Assembly (NCBI GenBank): GCA_045807945.1
Contig: JBJMGI010000119.1
Span: 1-20,982, forward strand
Origin: CAVQGF01 sp045807945
Lineage (GTDB): Bacteria; Acidobacteriota; Terriglobia; Terriglobales; Acidobacteriaceae
Direction of reading: 5' to 3'
DNA: 20,982 nt
Within the stretch, counting starts at the first letter, position 1; each line of letters opens with the position of its first letter. Positions 13,865 to 20,982 of the stretch are shown piece after piece. The notes under the pieces were generated by a model. The model did not search any database and was not told the origin of the DNA. It saw nothing but the letters and a program-made list of their open reading frames with translations. A program made the translations under genes and the position numbers.

Positions 13865-14602
13865 ATGCAAGCGTCAAAATTAGTCACATTTGTGTTAGCA
13901 GGATCGCTGTTGTGTGTAGCCCAAACAGCTCAGTCGAATGAAAAGAAGGAACAGCCAACGAGCCCCGCGACTGCGGGTGCGGGTACGAGTTCACCAAGTG
14001 GAACGGATGCGTCCCAAAGTGCAGCCACGCCTTCCGCAAGTACCACCGGACAGCAGAGCTCCAGCACGCCCTCGGGTACAGCTGCGACACCGCAGTCTGA
14101 CAGAACTTCTTCTGCCCCTGCCAAAGCGGAGGATCGCCTTTACAAAGAAGTGCGTCACGAACTAGTGATGTTGCCGAACCTCACGCTCTGGGACAACCTG
14201 GCCTACAAGGTCGAGGGATACAAAGTCACCTTGCTGGGGCAAGTTCGAAATGCGAGCTTGAAGTCGGAAGCTGAAAACTCCGTGAAGCGCATTGAAGGTG
14301 TGGAGCAGGTGGACAATCAGATCCAGATACTGCCGCCGTCTCCGGCTGACGACCGCATCCGCACCGCCGTCGCGCGCTCGATCTTCGACGCGCCCGGTTT
14401 GTTTCCATATGCCATGGAATCCGTGCCGCCGATCCATATCATTGTGCAGGGTGGAAACGTGAGTCTTGAAGGCGCGGTGAACAACGAGGCCGACAAGAAT
14501 ATGGCTGAGATACGAGCCAAGCAGGTTCCGGGAGTTTTTTCGGTGACCAACCACCTGCAGGTCGCGAACCAGTCCGCCAATAAACAACAAGAATTCCGGT
14601 AA
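13865..14602 (+). CDS. Exported protein with two BON domains
   Basis: The 245-residue product has a signal peptide (1 to about 23, near VAQTAQS), then a long low-complexity Ser/Thr/Pro/Ala/Gly linker (about 30-88). Two BON domains follow: 90-157 (ending VEGYKVTLLGQVRNASLKSE, then IEGVEQVDNQIQIL) and 162-234 (GGNVSLEGAVNNEADKNMA, then VPGVFSVTNHLQV). BON domains in periplasmic proteins such as OsmY and DolP bind phospholipid membranes and protect the envelope under stress. LLC near residue 17 lacks the small residue a lipobox needs, so a lipoprotein is unlikely. The start at ATG 13865 is supported by AGGGAG (13852-13857), 7 bases upstream; the frame before it reaches into the preceding terminator and is not coding. 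It sits alone between two terminators. Confidence 0.85.
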   Translation: MQASKLVTFVLAGSLLCVAQTAQSNEKKEQPTSPATAGAGTSSPSGTDASQSAATPSASTTGQQSSSTPSGTAATPQSDRTSSAPAKAEDRLYKEVRHELVMLPNLTLWDNLAYKVEGYKVTLLGQVRNASLKSEAENSVKRIEGVEQVDNQIQILPPSPADDRIRTAVARSIFDAPGLFPYAMESVPPIHIIVQGGNVSLEGAVNNEADKNMAEIRAKQVPGVFSVTNHLQVANQSANKQQEFR

Positions 14603-14610
14603 AACCGGGA

Positions 14611-14641
14611 GCAGGCGCTCCAGGCGCCTGCTTTTTCTTTT
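14611..14641 (+). terminator. Rho-independent terminator after the BON-domain gene
   Basis: GCAGGCGC (14611-14618), loop TCCAG, GCGCCTGC (14624-14631), followed by TTTTTCTTTT. Eight perfect pairs and a T-rich tail, starting 8 bases after the stop codon. Confidence 0.92.
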
Positions 14642-14663
14642 CACCGCCCGTGAACGCCCTGTT

Positions 14664-14693
14664 TTGCCTGATTCCCGCCCGCCGTGTTAATCT
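14664..14693 (+). promoter_or_regulatory. Candidate rpsO-pnp promoter
   Basis: TTGCCT (14664-14669), an 18-base spacer and TAATCT (14688-14693), the latter preceded by TGT to give an extended -10. Transcription would start near 14700 and leave a leader of about 40 bases containing AGGAG (14724-14728) before the rpsO GTG. It lies just downstream of the preceding terminator, as expected. Confidence 0.4.
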
Positions 14694-14740
14694 TCTAGCG
14701 TAACCTAACGACTTGAAAAGACTAGGAGTAATCTGGTTCA

Positions 14741-15007
14741 GTGCTAGCGAGAGATCAAAAACAGAGCGTAATCCAAAAGTACCGCGTCCACGGTACGGAC
14801 ACGGGCAGCCCCGAAGTGCAGATCGCTATTTTGAGCGAGCGCATCGGTGAGCTTACGGAGCACTTCAAGACCCACCAGAAGGACCATGGTTCCCGCCGCG
14901 GCCTTCTCATGCTGGTCAGCAAGCGGCGTCGCTTGCTCGACTACCTCAAGCAATACGACTCAGAGCGTTACAAAGACGTCATTCAGAAACTCGGCATCCG
15001 CAAGTAA
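14741..15007 (+). CDS. rpsO: 30S ribosomal protein S15
   Basis: The 88-residue protein has the normal S15 length. Recognisable parts are the N-terminal VIQKYRVHGTDTGSPEVQIA (10-29), the central TEHFKTHQKDHGSRRGLLMLV (39-59) containing the conserved rRNA-binding HxxDHxSRRGL element, and the end KRRRLLDYLKQYDSERY (61-77). S15 binds 16S rRNA helices 20-22 early in small-subunit assembly. It starts with GTG; AGGAG at 14724-14728 is 12 bases upstream, a slightly long spacing. The rpsO-pnp order is conserved across many bacteria. Confidence 0.97.
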   Translation: MLARDQKQSVIQKYRVHGTDTGSPEVQIAILSERIGELTEHFKTHQKDHGSRRGLLMLVSKRRRLLDYLKQYDSERYKDVIQKLGIRK

Positions 15008-15129
15008 TTGCGTCGCCCAGTCTGAAATTGAGCGCTCCCGCGCCGCCGCCGAAGTGTAGGCAGCGGCCTTAGCTCTGTTTTTTACGATTTCCGGACGCGA
15101 ACCCGTCCTCCTGAGAAAAGGAATTACCG
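15008..15129 (+). promoter_or_regulatory. rpsO-pnp spacer with T-run and hairpin (possible pnp autoregulatory leader)
   Basis: The 122-base spacer contains a run of six T (15078-15083) after a weakly pairing stretch, and a hairpin GGACG (15093-15097), loop CGAACC, CGTCC (15104-15108). The pnp ribosome site AGGA (15119-15122) follows 7 bases before the ATG. In Escherichia coli the equivalent spacer has a hairpin cut by RNase III, through which PNPase represses its own synthesis. The hairpin here is shorter, so a shared mechanism is only a possibility. Confidence 0.35.
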
Positions 15130-17487
15130 ATGAAACACGAAGCCAGCGTTGAACTCGCAGGCGGCAAGACTCTCCGATTTGAAACTGGACATTTAGCAAA
15201 GCAGGCGCACGGCTCCTGCATCGTCCGTATGGGCGACAACGTGGTGTTGGGAACCGCATGCGCGAACCCCGAACCGCGGACAGGCATTGATTTCTTCCCA
15301 CTGACGGTTGACTACCGCGAATACACCTACGCCGGCGGACGTATCCCCGGCGGCTTCATCAAGCGCGAAGGGCGCATGAGCGAAAAAGAAACGCTCACCA
15401 GCCGCATGATCGACCGCCCCAACCGCCCGCTCTTCCCCGAGGGCTTCCGCAACGAGACCCAGATCATCGCCTTCGTTCTCTCAGCTGACAATGAAAACGA
15501 TCCTGATGTCGCCGCAATGAACGCGGCCTCGGCGGCGGTCGCCGTTTCCGATATCCCGTATCTCGGGCCGGTCGGCGCAGTCCGCGTTGGATTGATCAAC
15601 GGCAGCTTCGTCATCAATCCGACGTACGCCGAGATGAAAGAGAGCCTGCTTAACATCGTTGTCGTCGGGACTTCAGACGGCATCGTGATGATCGAGTCGG
15701 GCGCGAAGGAAGTGAAAGAAGAAACCGTTGTGGACGCGATTGACTTCGCCCACACCGAGATTAAAAAGATTTGCGCGACCATCCGCAACCTTGCGGATCT
15801 GGTCGGCGTGACCAAGCGTCACGTTCCCGAGGTGGAGTTCGACGAAAACTACTACAACGAACTCAAGGCGAAGGTCGGCACGCAGCTCGCTGACGCGCTC
15901 GACACCAAGAAGTACCCCAAAGCGACCAGCTACGAGAAGGTCCGCGAGATCAAGAAGCAGCTGAAAGAAGCGTTGCCGGAAGGCGACGATGAAGCGGCCG
16001 CGAAGGTCTCCAAGTACTACGAGATCCTCCGCGAGCGCCTGTTCCGCGAGGCCGTGACCAAGCAGCGCAAGCGTCCTGATTCGCGCGCCTTCGACGAAGT
16101 CCGTGCAATCAGCATTGACCTCGGTCTGCTTCCCCGCGCTCACGGTTCGGCCGTCTTTACCCGCGGCGAGACCCAGGCGCTGGTCACCACCACGCTCGGT
16201 ACCACAGACGACCAACAGCGAATGGAAGGCTTCCAGGGAGAATCCAAGAAGCGCTTCATGTTGCACTATAACTTCCCACCGTTCTCCGTTGGTGAGGTTA
16301 GCTTTATGCGCGGCGCCGGACGTCGCGAAATCGGTCACGGCGCTCTTGCTGAACGCTCGCTCGTCGCGGTTCTGCCTGCTGAAGACAAGTGGCCTTACAC
16401 CATGCGTATCGTCTCTGACATTCTGGAATCGAACGGTTCATCCTCGATGGCCAGCGTCTGCGGCGGTTCGCTTTCGCTGATGGATGCAGGCGTTCCTATC
16501 AAGGCGCCCGTAGCCGGAGTTGCCATGGGCTTGGTGAAGGAAGGCGACGATTACGCAATCCTTACCGACATCGCCGGAGCGGAAGATCATTACGGCGACA
16601 TGGACTTCAAGGTCGCTGGCACGCGTGACGGCATCACCGCCATGCAGATGGACATCAAGGTGCCGAACATCACCACGCAGATCATGCGCGAGGCGATGGA
16701 ACAGGCTCGTCGCGGACGTCTACATATCCTCGACAAGATGGCGGAAGCCATCACGCAGGGCCGCGAGCACGTTTCCAAGCACGCTCCGGTCATCACGACT
16801 ATCACCATTCCGACCGACAAGATCCGCGAACTCATCGGCCCAGGCGGCAAAGTCATCCGCGGCATCGTCGACGCTACCGGCGTGAAGATCGACGTGGACG
16901 ACAGCGGCAAGGTCAACGTCGCTTCCAGCGACGGCGACGCAATGGCGCGCGCTCTGCAGATGATCGGCGACATCACTGCAACCGCTGAAGTAGGGAAGAC
17001 CTATCTCGGCAAAGTGGTCCGTCTCGCTGACTTCGGAGCGTTCGTCGAGATATTCCCCGGAACCGACGGCTTGTTGCACATTAGCGAAGTCGCCGAGCAC
17101 CGCATTGCCGACGTTCGCGACGAGCTGAACGAAGGCGATCAGGTCCTGGTAAAGGTTCTCGCCGTGGAAGGCAATCGCATCCGCCTTTCGCGTAAAGCTG
17201 TTCTCAAAGAGCAGCGCGCGAAGATGGGCGGCGGCGACGCTCCGCCTTCAGAAGGTGGAGTGGTCATCGAAGGGGGCGAAGGCGACTTCGACGACAACGG
17301 CGCTCCGGAAGGCGAGCCGAACTTTAATCGCGTGGAAGGTGCAGGCGCGGGTGCAGGCGGCGGCTCAGGACGGCCTCCCATGGGCGATCGCGGCGGACGC
17401 GGCGGCCCACGCCGTGGCGGACGCGGCGGTCCGGGTGGCGGTCGTGGCGGACGCGGTGGTGGACGCGATCGCGGTCCTCGCCGGTAA
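15130..17487 (+). CDS. pnp: Polyribonucleotide nucleotidyltransferase (PNPase) with RGG-rich C-terminal tail
   Basis: PNPase degrades RNA 3' to 5' by phosphorolysis and is a degradosome component. The 785-residue protein has a first RNase PH domain (about 10-145), an all-helical linker domain (about 240-315), a second, catalytic RNase PH domain (about 320-550), a KH domain (IGPGGKVIRGIVDATG, 569-584) and an S1 domain (622-691; DFGAFVEIFPGTDGLLHISE). Catalytic Asp486, Asp492 and Lys494 are present in AEDHYGDMDFKVAG, and the phosphate-binding GSSS lies at 436-439. Unlike the roughly 710-residue Escherichia coli enzyme, it continues past S1 with an acidic/Gly/Pro stretch (about 700-735) and an Arg/Gly tail (748-785) rich in RGG triplets. 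AGGA at 15119-15122 supports the start. Confidence 0.97.
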   Translation: MKHEASVELAGGKTLRFETGHLAKQAHGSCIVRMGDNVVLGTACANPEPRTGIDFFPLTVDYREYTYAGGRIPGGFIKREGRMSEKETLTSRMIDRPNRPLFPEGFRNETQIIAFVLSADNENDPDVAAMNAASAAVAVSDIPYLGPVGAVRVGLINGSFVINPTYAEMKESLLNIVVVGTSDGIVMIESGAKEVKEETVVDAIDFAHTEIKKICATIRNLADLVGVTKRHVPEVEFDENYYNELKAKVGTQLADALDTKKYPKATSYEKVREIKKQLKEALPEGDDEAAAKVSKYYEILRERLFREAVTKQRKRPDSRAFDEVRAISIDLGLLPRAHGSAVFTRGETQALVTTTLGTTDDQQRMEGFQGESKKRFMLHYNFPPFSVGEVSFMRGAGRREIGHGALAERSLVAVLPAEDKWPYTMRIVSDILESNGSSSMASVCGGSLSLMDAGVPIKAPVAGVAMGLVKEGDDYAILTDIAGAEDHYGDMDFKVAGTRDGITAMQMDIKVPNITTQIMREAMEQARRGRLHILDKMAEAITQGREHVSKHAPVITTITIPTDKIRELIGPGGKVIRGIVDATGVKIDVDDSGKVNVASSDGDAMARALQMIGDITATAEVGKTYLGKVVRLADFGAFVEIFPGTDGLLHISEVAEHRIADVRDELNEGDQVLVKVLAVEGNRIRLSRKAVLKEQRAKMGGGDAPPSEGGVVIEGGEGDFDDNGAPEGEPNFNRVEGAGAGAGGGSGRPPMGDRGGRGGPRRGGRGGPGGGRGGRGGGRDRGPRR

Positions 17488-17511
17488 CCATTCTTTGTAA
17501 TAGCTGATTTT

Positions 17512-17541
17512 AGAAAGCCCTCTGAATTCAGAGGGCTTTCT
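17512..17541 (+). terminator. 30-bp perfect palindromic terminator after pnp
   Basis: A perfect palindrome centred on GAATTC: each 15-base arm begins AGAAAGCCCTCTG and the strands mirror exactly. As RNA it forms a stable GCCCTCTG/CAGAGGGC stem with an A-run before and a T-rich stretch (TTTCTT) after. It starts 24 bases after the pnp stop and would terminate in either direction, though the nearest minus-strand gene ends more than 1 kb away. Confidence 0.85.
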
Positions 17542-17573
17542 TGCGCGCAGTCGTAGTAAAGTCCTCAGGTTCT

Positions 17574-18800
17574 ATGTCGAATTCGCCTCACTCAGGTCGA
17601 CCCATTCGCGTTCTGCACGTCATCGATACTCTCGGGCCGGGTGGCGCGGAGCATCAGCTAGTCACGCTGCTGCCTCATCTGCAGCGGCAGGGAATAGAGT
17701 GCGAAGTCGCCATCCTGCAGGGATCCTATGCGCTAGTTCCGATCGTCGAGCGGTACGGTATGCCCGTTTATAAGATGGATCACCGCGACGGCAGAAATTT
17801 CCTTTCTACCAGCTATCGGATCTCTGTCCTGCTGCGCGAGCGGGAGTACGACATTGTTCACGCCCACCTGTGGAACTCCACCATGGCTGTGGGATTCAGC
17901 AAACTGCGCTCCCGAAACCCGAAACGCTTTGTCACGTTTCACAACAGCGCTTACCAGCAGTTCCCGGCGAAGTCCCTCACTCGGCGCATGCGAAAGCTGT
18001 TTGACCGCTTGCTTTTGCGGTATTCCTTCGACCGGTGCATCGGAGTCACGCAATTCATTGCCAGTTCCAACCAGGAGTTGCTTGGTATTCCGAACGTGGA
18101 AACGATCTTCAACGGAGTCGAGCTGTCGAATCTTCCCGCTGCTACGGAACAAGAGAAACGGGCGACTCGCGAACAACTTGGCTGCGGCAGAGGCGATGCA
18201 TTGATCGTCACTGCCGGCCGTTTGAACGAACAGAAGGGGCACACCGTTCTCATCGACGCGATTGCAAGCTTGCCCCAGCAAGGTGCACAGATAAAGACCG
18301 TCATCTTCGGGGAAGGCGCTCTGCGCGAAAAACTACAGAAGAAGATCTCCAGCTTGGGTCTGGAATCAAAGATCTCGATGCCCGGGTCCGTCGATCATGC
18401 CACTTTATTTCAAGCGATCGCAGCTGCGGACCTCTTTGTCTTTCCTTCCATTCACGAGCCGTTCGGGTTAGCTGCTGCAGAAGCAATGGCGCTCGGGACG
18501 CCCGTGATCGCGAGCGCAGTCGACGGACTGCCGGAATTCATCGAGGACGGGGTTTCCGGGAAATTGGTTCAAGCTGGCGATGCTCAGGAAGTGGCCAAGG
18601 TGATTGCTCAGTTGCTAGTAGATCCCTCATTACGTCAGCAGCTGGGGTCGGCAGGGCTGAAGCGCGTAAAGGAGTCGCTCGACATCGCGGTGCTTAGTGG
18701 AAAATTGGTCTCACTCTATCGCGCCGCATTGGGAATAGGAGTCTCAAGCGATGAATCCAACCCTAGTGTTCGCAGCTTAGGCTCAGGACAGGCGATGTAG
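17574..18800 (+). CDS. GT4-family glycosyltransferase
   Basis: A 408-residue GT-B fold retaining glycosyltransferase that uses a nucleotide-sugar donor, probably for lipopolysaccharide, capsule or another exported glycan. The N-terminal domain has RVLHVIDTLGPGGAEHQL (12-29), the donor loop Gly-Gly-Ala-Glu, and YDIVHAHLWNS (92-102). The C-terminal domain has VTAGRLNEQKGHTVLIDA (212-229), ADLFVFPSIHEPFGLAAAEA (285-304) with the E-x7-E pair Glu295/Glu303, and GTPVIASAVDGLPEFIEDG (308-326). The start at ATG 17574 is preferred; the TTG at 17541 lies in the terminator palindrome. No strong ribosome site is seen (only AGG at 17567-17569). Its last 85 bases overlap the end of the opposite-strand methyltransferase gene. 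Confidence 0.88.
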   Translation: MSNSPHSGRPIRVLHVIDTLGPGGAEHQLVTLLPHLQRQGIECEVAILQGSYALVPIVERYGMPVYKMDHRDGRNFLSTSYRISVLLREREYDIVHAHLWNSTMAVGFSKLRSRNPKRFVTFHNSAYQQFPAKSLTRRMRKLFDRLLLRYSFDRCIGVTQFIASSNQELLGIPNVETIFNGVELSNLPAATEQEKRATREQLGCGRGDALIVTAGRLNEQKGHTVLIDAIASLPQQGAQIKTVIFGEGALREKLQKKISSLGLESKISMPGSVDHATLFQAIAAADLFVFPSIHEPFGLAAAEAMALGTPVIASAVDGLPEFIEDGVSGKLVQAGDAQEVAKVIAQLLVDPSLRQQLGSAGLKRVKESLDIAVLSGKLVSLYRAALGIGVSSDESNPSVRSLGSGQAM

Positions 18801-19624
18801 TTCCTTGTTGTTTTCTCCGCGAAGCCCCTTACCCGCGTGTAGCCGCTATTCTCCTCGATAGCGAAGTAGCAGTACCGAAGCGGGTTGAGAATCGCTTCTA
18901 CTCGCCCGGCGACATCGTCGTTCAGGATCTCGATCAAGAATACCGGCTGGCAATGGGAGAGTAGGTCGCCCATTCCGGCCAGCACCTCAGGCTCGTGTGT
19001 CTCGACGTCTATCTTTATGAGGTCTGGTCCGGGTGCGTCTTTGAAGAACGTGTCGAGCCGCGTAGTCTCGATCTCTACCTTTATTGTTTGGACATCAGCG
19101 CTGTTCAGGTTCTTGTTCACAGTGACTGAGTAGATGTGCTCCGAGGGCACGTCGAAGATCGTAGCTTTCCCATCCGCATCCGAGACCGCCTTTCGGACAC
19201 ACTGGATGGCGAGGCCATTCAGCCCGCAGTTCTTTGCCAGCTTCTCGAAAACCCTTTCTACCGGCTCAAAAGCGATCACTCGTGCTGATGGATTTTCCGT
19301 CTTGGCGAGGAGAGCATAGACGCCGGTATTCGCTCCGATGTCCACAATCGTCTTCGCCTGCCGGCATAGCTGCGACCAAACTGCGAGACTCGTGCGCTCC
19401 CACCCCTGCAAACCTTCCCAAAAAAGTTCGTTTTCGAGCTGGTAGCCGTAGTGGACCATCTTGAAGCTCTGCTTTTGCGATCCGACGGCGAAGGGTCCGT
19501 GAAAATGAAGGTGCTTATAGATGCTCTTCGGAGGGGTGCCAACCCGCCGGATCAAGACAAACAGCTCCCGCTTCAGGGGCAGGGCAGCGTAAATTCTCTT
19601 AGCGATTTTGTTGAGTCCCGCCAT
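18716..19624 (-). CDS. FkbM-family SAM-dependent methyltransferase
   Basis: A 302-residue methyltransferase. The SAM-binding motif I is TIVDIGANTGVYALLA (92-107), the acidic motif II strand is VIAFEPVERVFEKLAKN (116-132), and the FkbM-type block is LIKIDVETHEPEVLAGM (202-218). FkbM-family enzymes O-methylate sugars or polyketides. Between glycosyltransferase genes, the likely acceptor is a sugar hydroxyl of a surface glycan; this is inference. Its start overlaps the end of the GT2 gene by 26 bases on the same strand, with AGAGGG (19627-19632 reversed) only two bases before the ATG, so translational coupling is likely. Its 3' end overlaps the convergent GT4 gene by 85 bases. Confidence 0.85.
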   Translation of the reverse strand: MAGLNKIAKRIYAALPLKRELFVLIRRVGTPPKSIYKHLHFHGPFAVGSQKQSFKMVHYGYQLENELFWEGLQGWERTSLAVWSQLCRQAKTIVDIGANTGVYALLAKTENPSARVIAFEPVERVFEKLAKNCGLNGLAIQCVRKAVSDADGKATIFDVPSEHIYSVTVNKNLNSADVQTIKVEIETTRLDTFFKDAPGPDLIKIDVETHEPEVLAGMGDLLSHCQPVFLIEILNDDVAGRVEAILNPLRYCYFAIEENSGYTRVRGFAEKTTRNYIACPEPKLRTLGLDSSLETPIPNAAR

Positions 19625-20606
19625 AGCCCTCTACCGCAACGGAGTTAATTCGTACGCCGCGAGCCCGGTCGGCGAGCTTATTCAGCCTCGCGCGGAGCGG
19701 CGCGGGTGCCAGGCTCAGGGCGATGCCTGCCAACAATCTTGGGTGGAACAGTTCTGTCACCTTCACCTGGATGGCGTGTCGAAAGCGTTCGCGTGCCCAC
19801 GATGCGTCTTCATTTATGCGTATGGCTGTCCAGCCAACATCGCGGAGCTTGCTCGCTCGCACCGACTTTACTGCTGCGCGATCTGCGGCAGTGAGCGTCT
19901 CGCTCTGCAACAGCCTTTGCATGCACGTTTCGAATATCTCGGAATTCACTTTGATGGCTTTTCCCGCGTTTCCCATGTGATCGCGCGCCACCGACAGCGG
20001 TTCAGCTTCGAAATGGAACTTGTACCGGGTCGCGATGCGGAAAAAGATCGCTTCACCTTCCGCAAATATGTCTTCGTAGAAACGGCTCTGATCAAAACAT
20101 TTCTTTCGCGTCATAGGCGCGATCATGTTCGGATGCCCGGCGTTCATCTGCCTGCACAGCCGTTGAAAGACCTCTCCGCTCGCCATGATCGAGCCGCCCG
20201 TCCACTGCTTGCCTGTCACGTCATTCTTTATCAGCGAAGGGCCGTAGACCACGCCGTAATCTGCCGGAAGTCCGTCGAAAATCTCCAGCTGCCGCTGCAG
20301 TTTGTGCGGCAAGTAGTAGTCGTCGGAATAAAGAAAGGAGATGGATTCTCCGCGCGCAGCATGGAGTGCCTGATTGAAGCGTTTTGAGATGGCCTGGTTG
20401 TCGTCGTAGAGCAGCAGCCGCACCCGTCCATCCGACGCATACGACTGCAGCACCTCGCGCGTTCGATCCGTGGAACCGTTATCCACCGCGATCAATTCAA
20501 AATCGCTGTAGGTCTGGTGCAGGACGCTTTCCACTGCCTCCGCCAGCCATTGCGACTGGTTGTAGCAGTTCAGGATCACGGACACGCGCGGCGTCTGGAT
20601 AGGCAT
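19599..20606 (-). CDS. Family 2 glycosyltransferase (GT-A fold)
   Basis: The 335-residue product starts with the GT2 signature VSVILNCYNQSQWLAEAVES (8-27), followed by QTYSDFELIAVDNGSTDRT (31-49) and the metal/nucleotide-binding SDD triplet in FLYSDDYYLPHKLQRQ (91-106), equivalent to the DXD motif. A second acidic cluster, EDIFAEGEAIFFRIA (178-192), is in the position of the catalytic-base region. The C-terminal part (about 225-335) is helical and basic with no clear membrane helix, so the enzyme is probably cytoplasmic or peripheral. It begins 2 bases after the stop of the upstream nucleotidyltransferase gene and overlaps the FkbM gene, forming a three-gene polysaccharide operon read leftward. 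Confidence 0.88.
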   Translation of the reverse strand: MPIQTPRVSVILNCYNQSQWLAEAVESVLHQTYSDFELIAVDNGSTDRTREVLQSYASDGRVRLLLYDDNQAISKRFNQALHAARGESISFLYSDDYYLPHKLQRQLEIFDGLPADYGVVYGPSLIKNDVTGKQWTGGSIMASGEVFQRLCRQMNAGHPNMIAPMTRKKCFDQSRFYEDIFAEGEAIFFRIATRYKFHFEAEPLSVARDHMGNAGKAIKVNSEIFETCMQRLLQSETLTAADRAAVKSVRASKLRDVGWTAIRINEDASWARERFRHAIQVKVTELFHPRLLAGIALSLAPAPLRARLNKLADRARGVRINSVAVEGYGGTQQNR

Positions 20607-20608
20607 GA

Positions 20609-20982
20609 TTACTTCGCAGCAGCAGCGCGGTAGCGGCGCAGGTCGTCAATCGTATCGACGCTGAACCAGCGAGTTGGGCGGACGGAAGAGACGAATAACT
20701 GCCGGCTAGTGATGAGTTGTGACCAGACTAGATTGAAGTCTCCATCGTTCGGCGCGAAGTGTTGCACTCGTCGAGGATTCAACACCTGTATTCCCGAGCA
20801 GTAAGTCGGCGCGGGCTTATGGCGATCTAATGCTGTGACGAGAGGACCATCATGAAAAATATAGTCGCCCTCCAGTCCGGCGATCGGATCTACTGCTACG
20901 ACCATGCAAGCCGGGCTCCCCTGCTGCTCGTAATCCGCACCGAGAGAATCGAAATCAATCTCTGTGATGTTGTCGCAGGTAA
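20609..20982 (-). CDS. Sugar-phosphate nucleotidyltransferase, C-terminal part (5' end outside window)
   Basis: The frame is open to the window edge, giving at least 123 residues and ending at TAA (20609-20611). Visible residues begin TCDNITEIDFDSLGADYEQQ, which matches the metal-binding DN strand and following segment of NTP-transferase enzymes of the RmlA / mannose- or heptose-1-phosphate type. Then come ACMVVAVDP, GDYIFHDGPLVTAL and PTYCSGIQVLNPRRV, the last matching the strand-loop found in these enzymes (usually a GI/VxV-x-P pattern). The N-terminal GXGTR-type nucleotide loop would lie outside the window. Such enzymes make NDP-sugars, which the downstream glycosyltransferase could use. 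The ATG at 20903-20905 is internal and not the real start. Confidence 0.75.
   Translation of the reverse strand, partial: TCDNITEIDFDSLGADYEQQGSPACMVVAVDPIAGLEGDYIFHDGPLVTALDRHKPAPTYCSGIQVLNPRRVQHFAPNDGDFNLVWSQLITSRQLFVSSVRPTRWFSVDTIDDLRRYRAAAAK

Noticed and set aside
17541..17573. Upstream TTG start for the GT4 gene
   Set aside because: The TTG is the last base of the terminator palindrome and the following two bases; GT4 homology begins after ATG 17574.
17541..17573. Promoter for the GT4 gene (TTGCGC with TAAAGT)
   Set aside because: The two hexamers are only about 9 bases apart, too close for a sigma-70 promoter.
1..20982. Mobile elements, CRISPR arrays, toxin-antitoxin or phage-defence genes
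   Set aside because: No transposase, integrase, regularly spaced direct repeats or known defence domains were found; base use looks even across the window.

Overview
This window is moderately GC-rich bacterial chromosomal DNA, densely packed and almost entirely coding, with 20 protein genes (the first and last cut by the window edges). No tRNA, rRNA, CRISPR array, insertion sequence or phage gene is visible. The murein-recycling ligase Mpl, LD-carboxypeptidase, a PCYCGC-type secreted cysteine protein, an M61 peptidase and several acidic/basic secreted proteins suggest a diderm bacterium, most likely Acidobacteriota. That assignment rests on gene style and content, not on a marker-gene comparison.

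Layout. 1-4422 (+): the tail of an unrecognised probably exported protein, then a tight mtnP / PfkB-kinase / GT-C-type membrane glycosyltransferase run that follows a good -10 box. 4430-10950 (+): an MgtC-family membrane protein, a DapF-family enzyme, LdcA, Mpl, an M61 peptidase with a PDZ domain and a PlsC-type acyltransferase, nearly all overlapping or within about 13 bases of each other. This looks like a cell-envelope operon: LdcA trims recycled tetrapeptide to tripeptide, Mpl reattaches tripeptide to UDP-MurNAc, and DapF belongs to the meso-DAP supply. 10975-12456: a zinc-type MDR oxidoreductase (+) abutting a convergent secreted Cys-rich protein (-). 12573-14602 (+): signal peptidase I, a secreted heptad-repeat protein and a secreted two-BON-domain protein, the last two each followed by a strong intrinsic terminator. 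14741-17487 (+): the conserved rpsO-pnp pair, ending in a 30-bp perfect palindromic terminator. 17574-20982: a GT4 glycosyltransferase (+) overlapping tail-to-tail with a minus-strand surface-polysaccharide operon (nucleotidyltransferase, then GT2, then FkbM methyltransferase).

Most notable: the DapF-family enzyme between mgtC and ldcA has serine in place of both catalytic cysteines while keeping the rest of the active-site motifs. Other points worth a second look are an RGG-rich tail on PNPase, a secreted protein made of 17 charged heptads, a long imperfect palindrome between two divergent genes, and two convergent gene pairs with no terminator between them.
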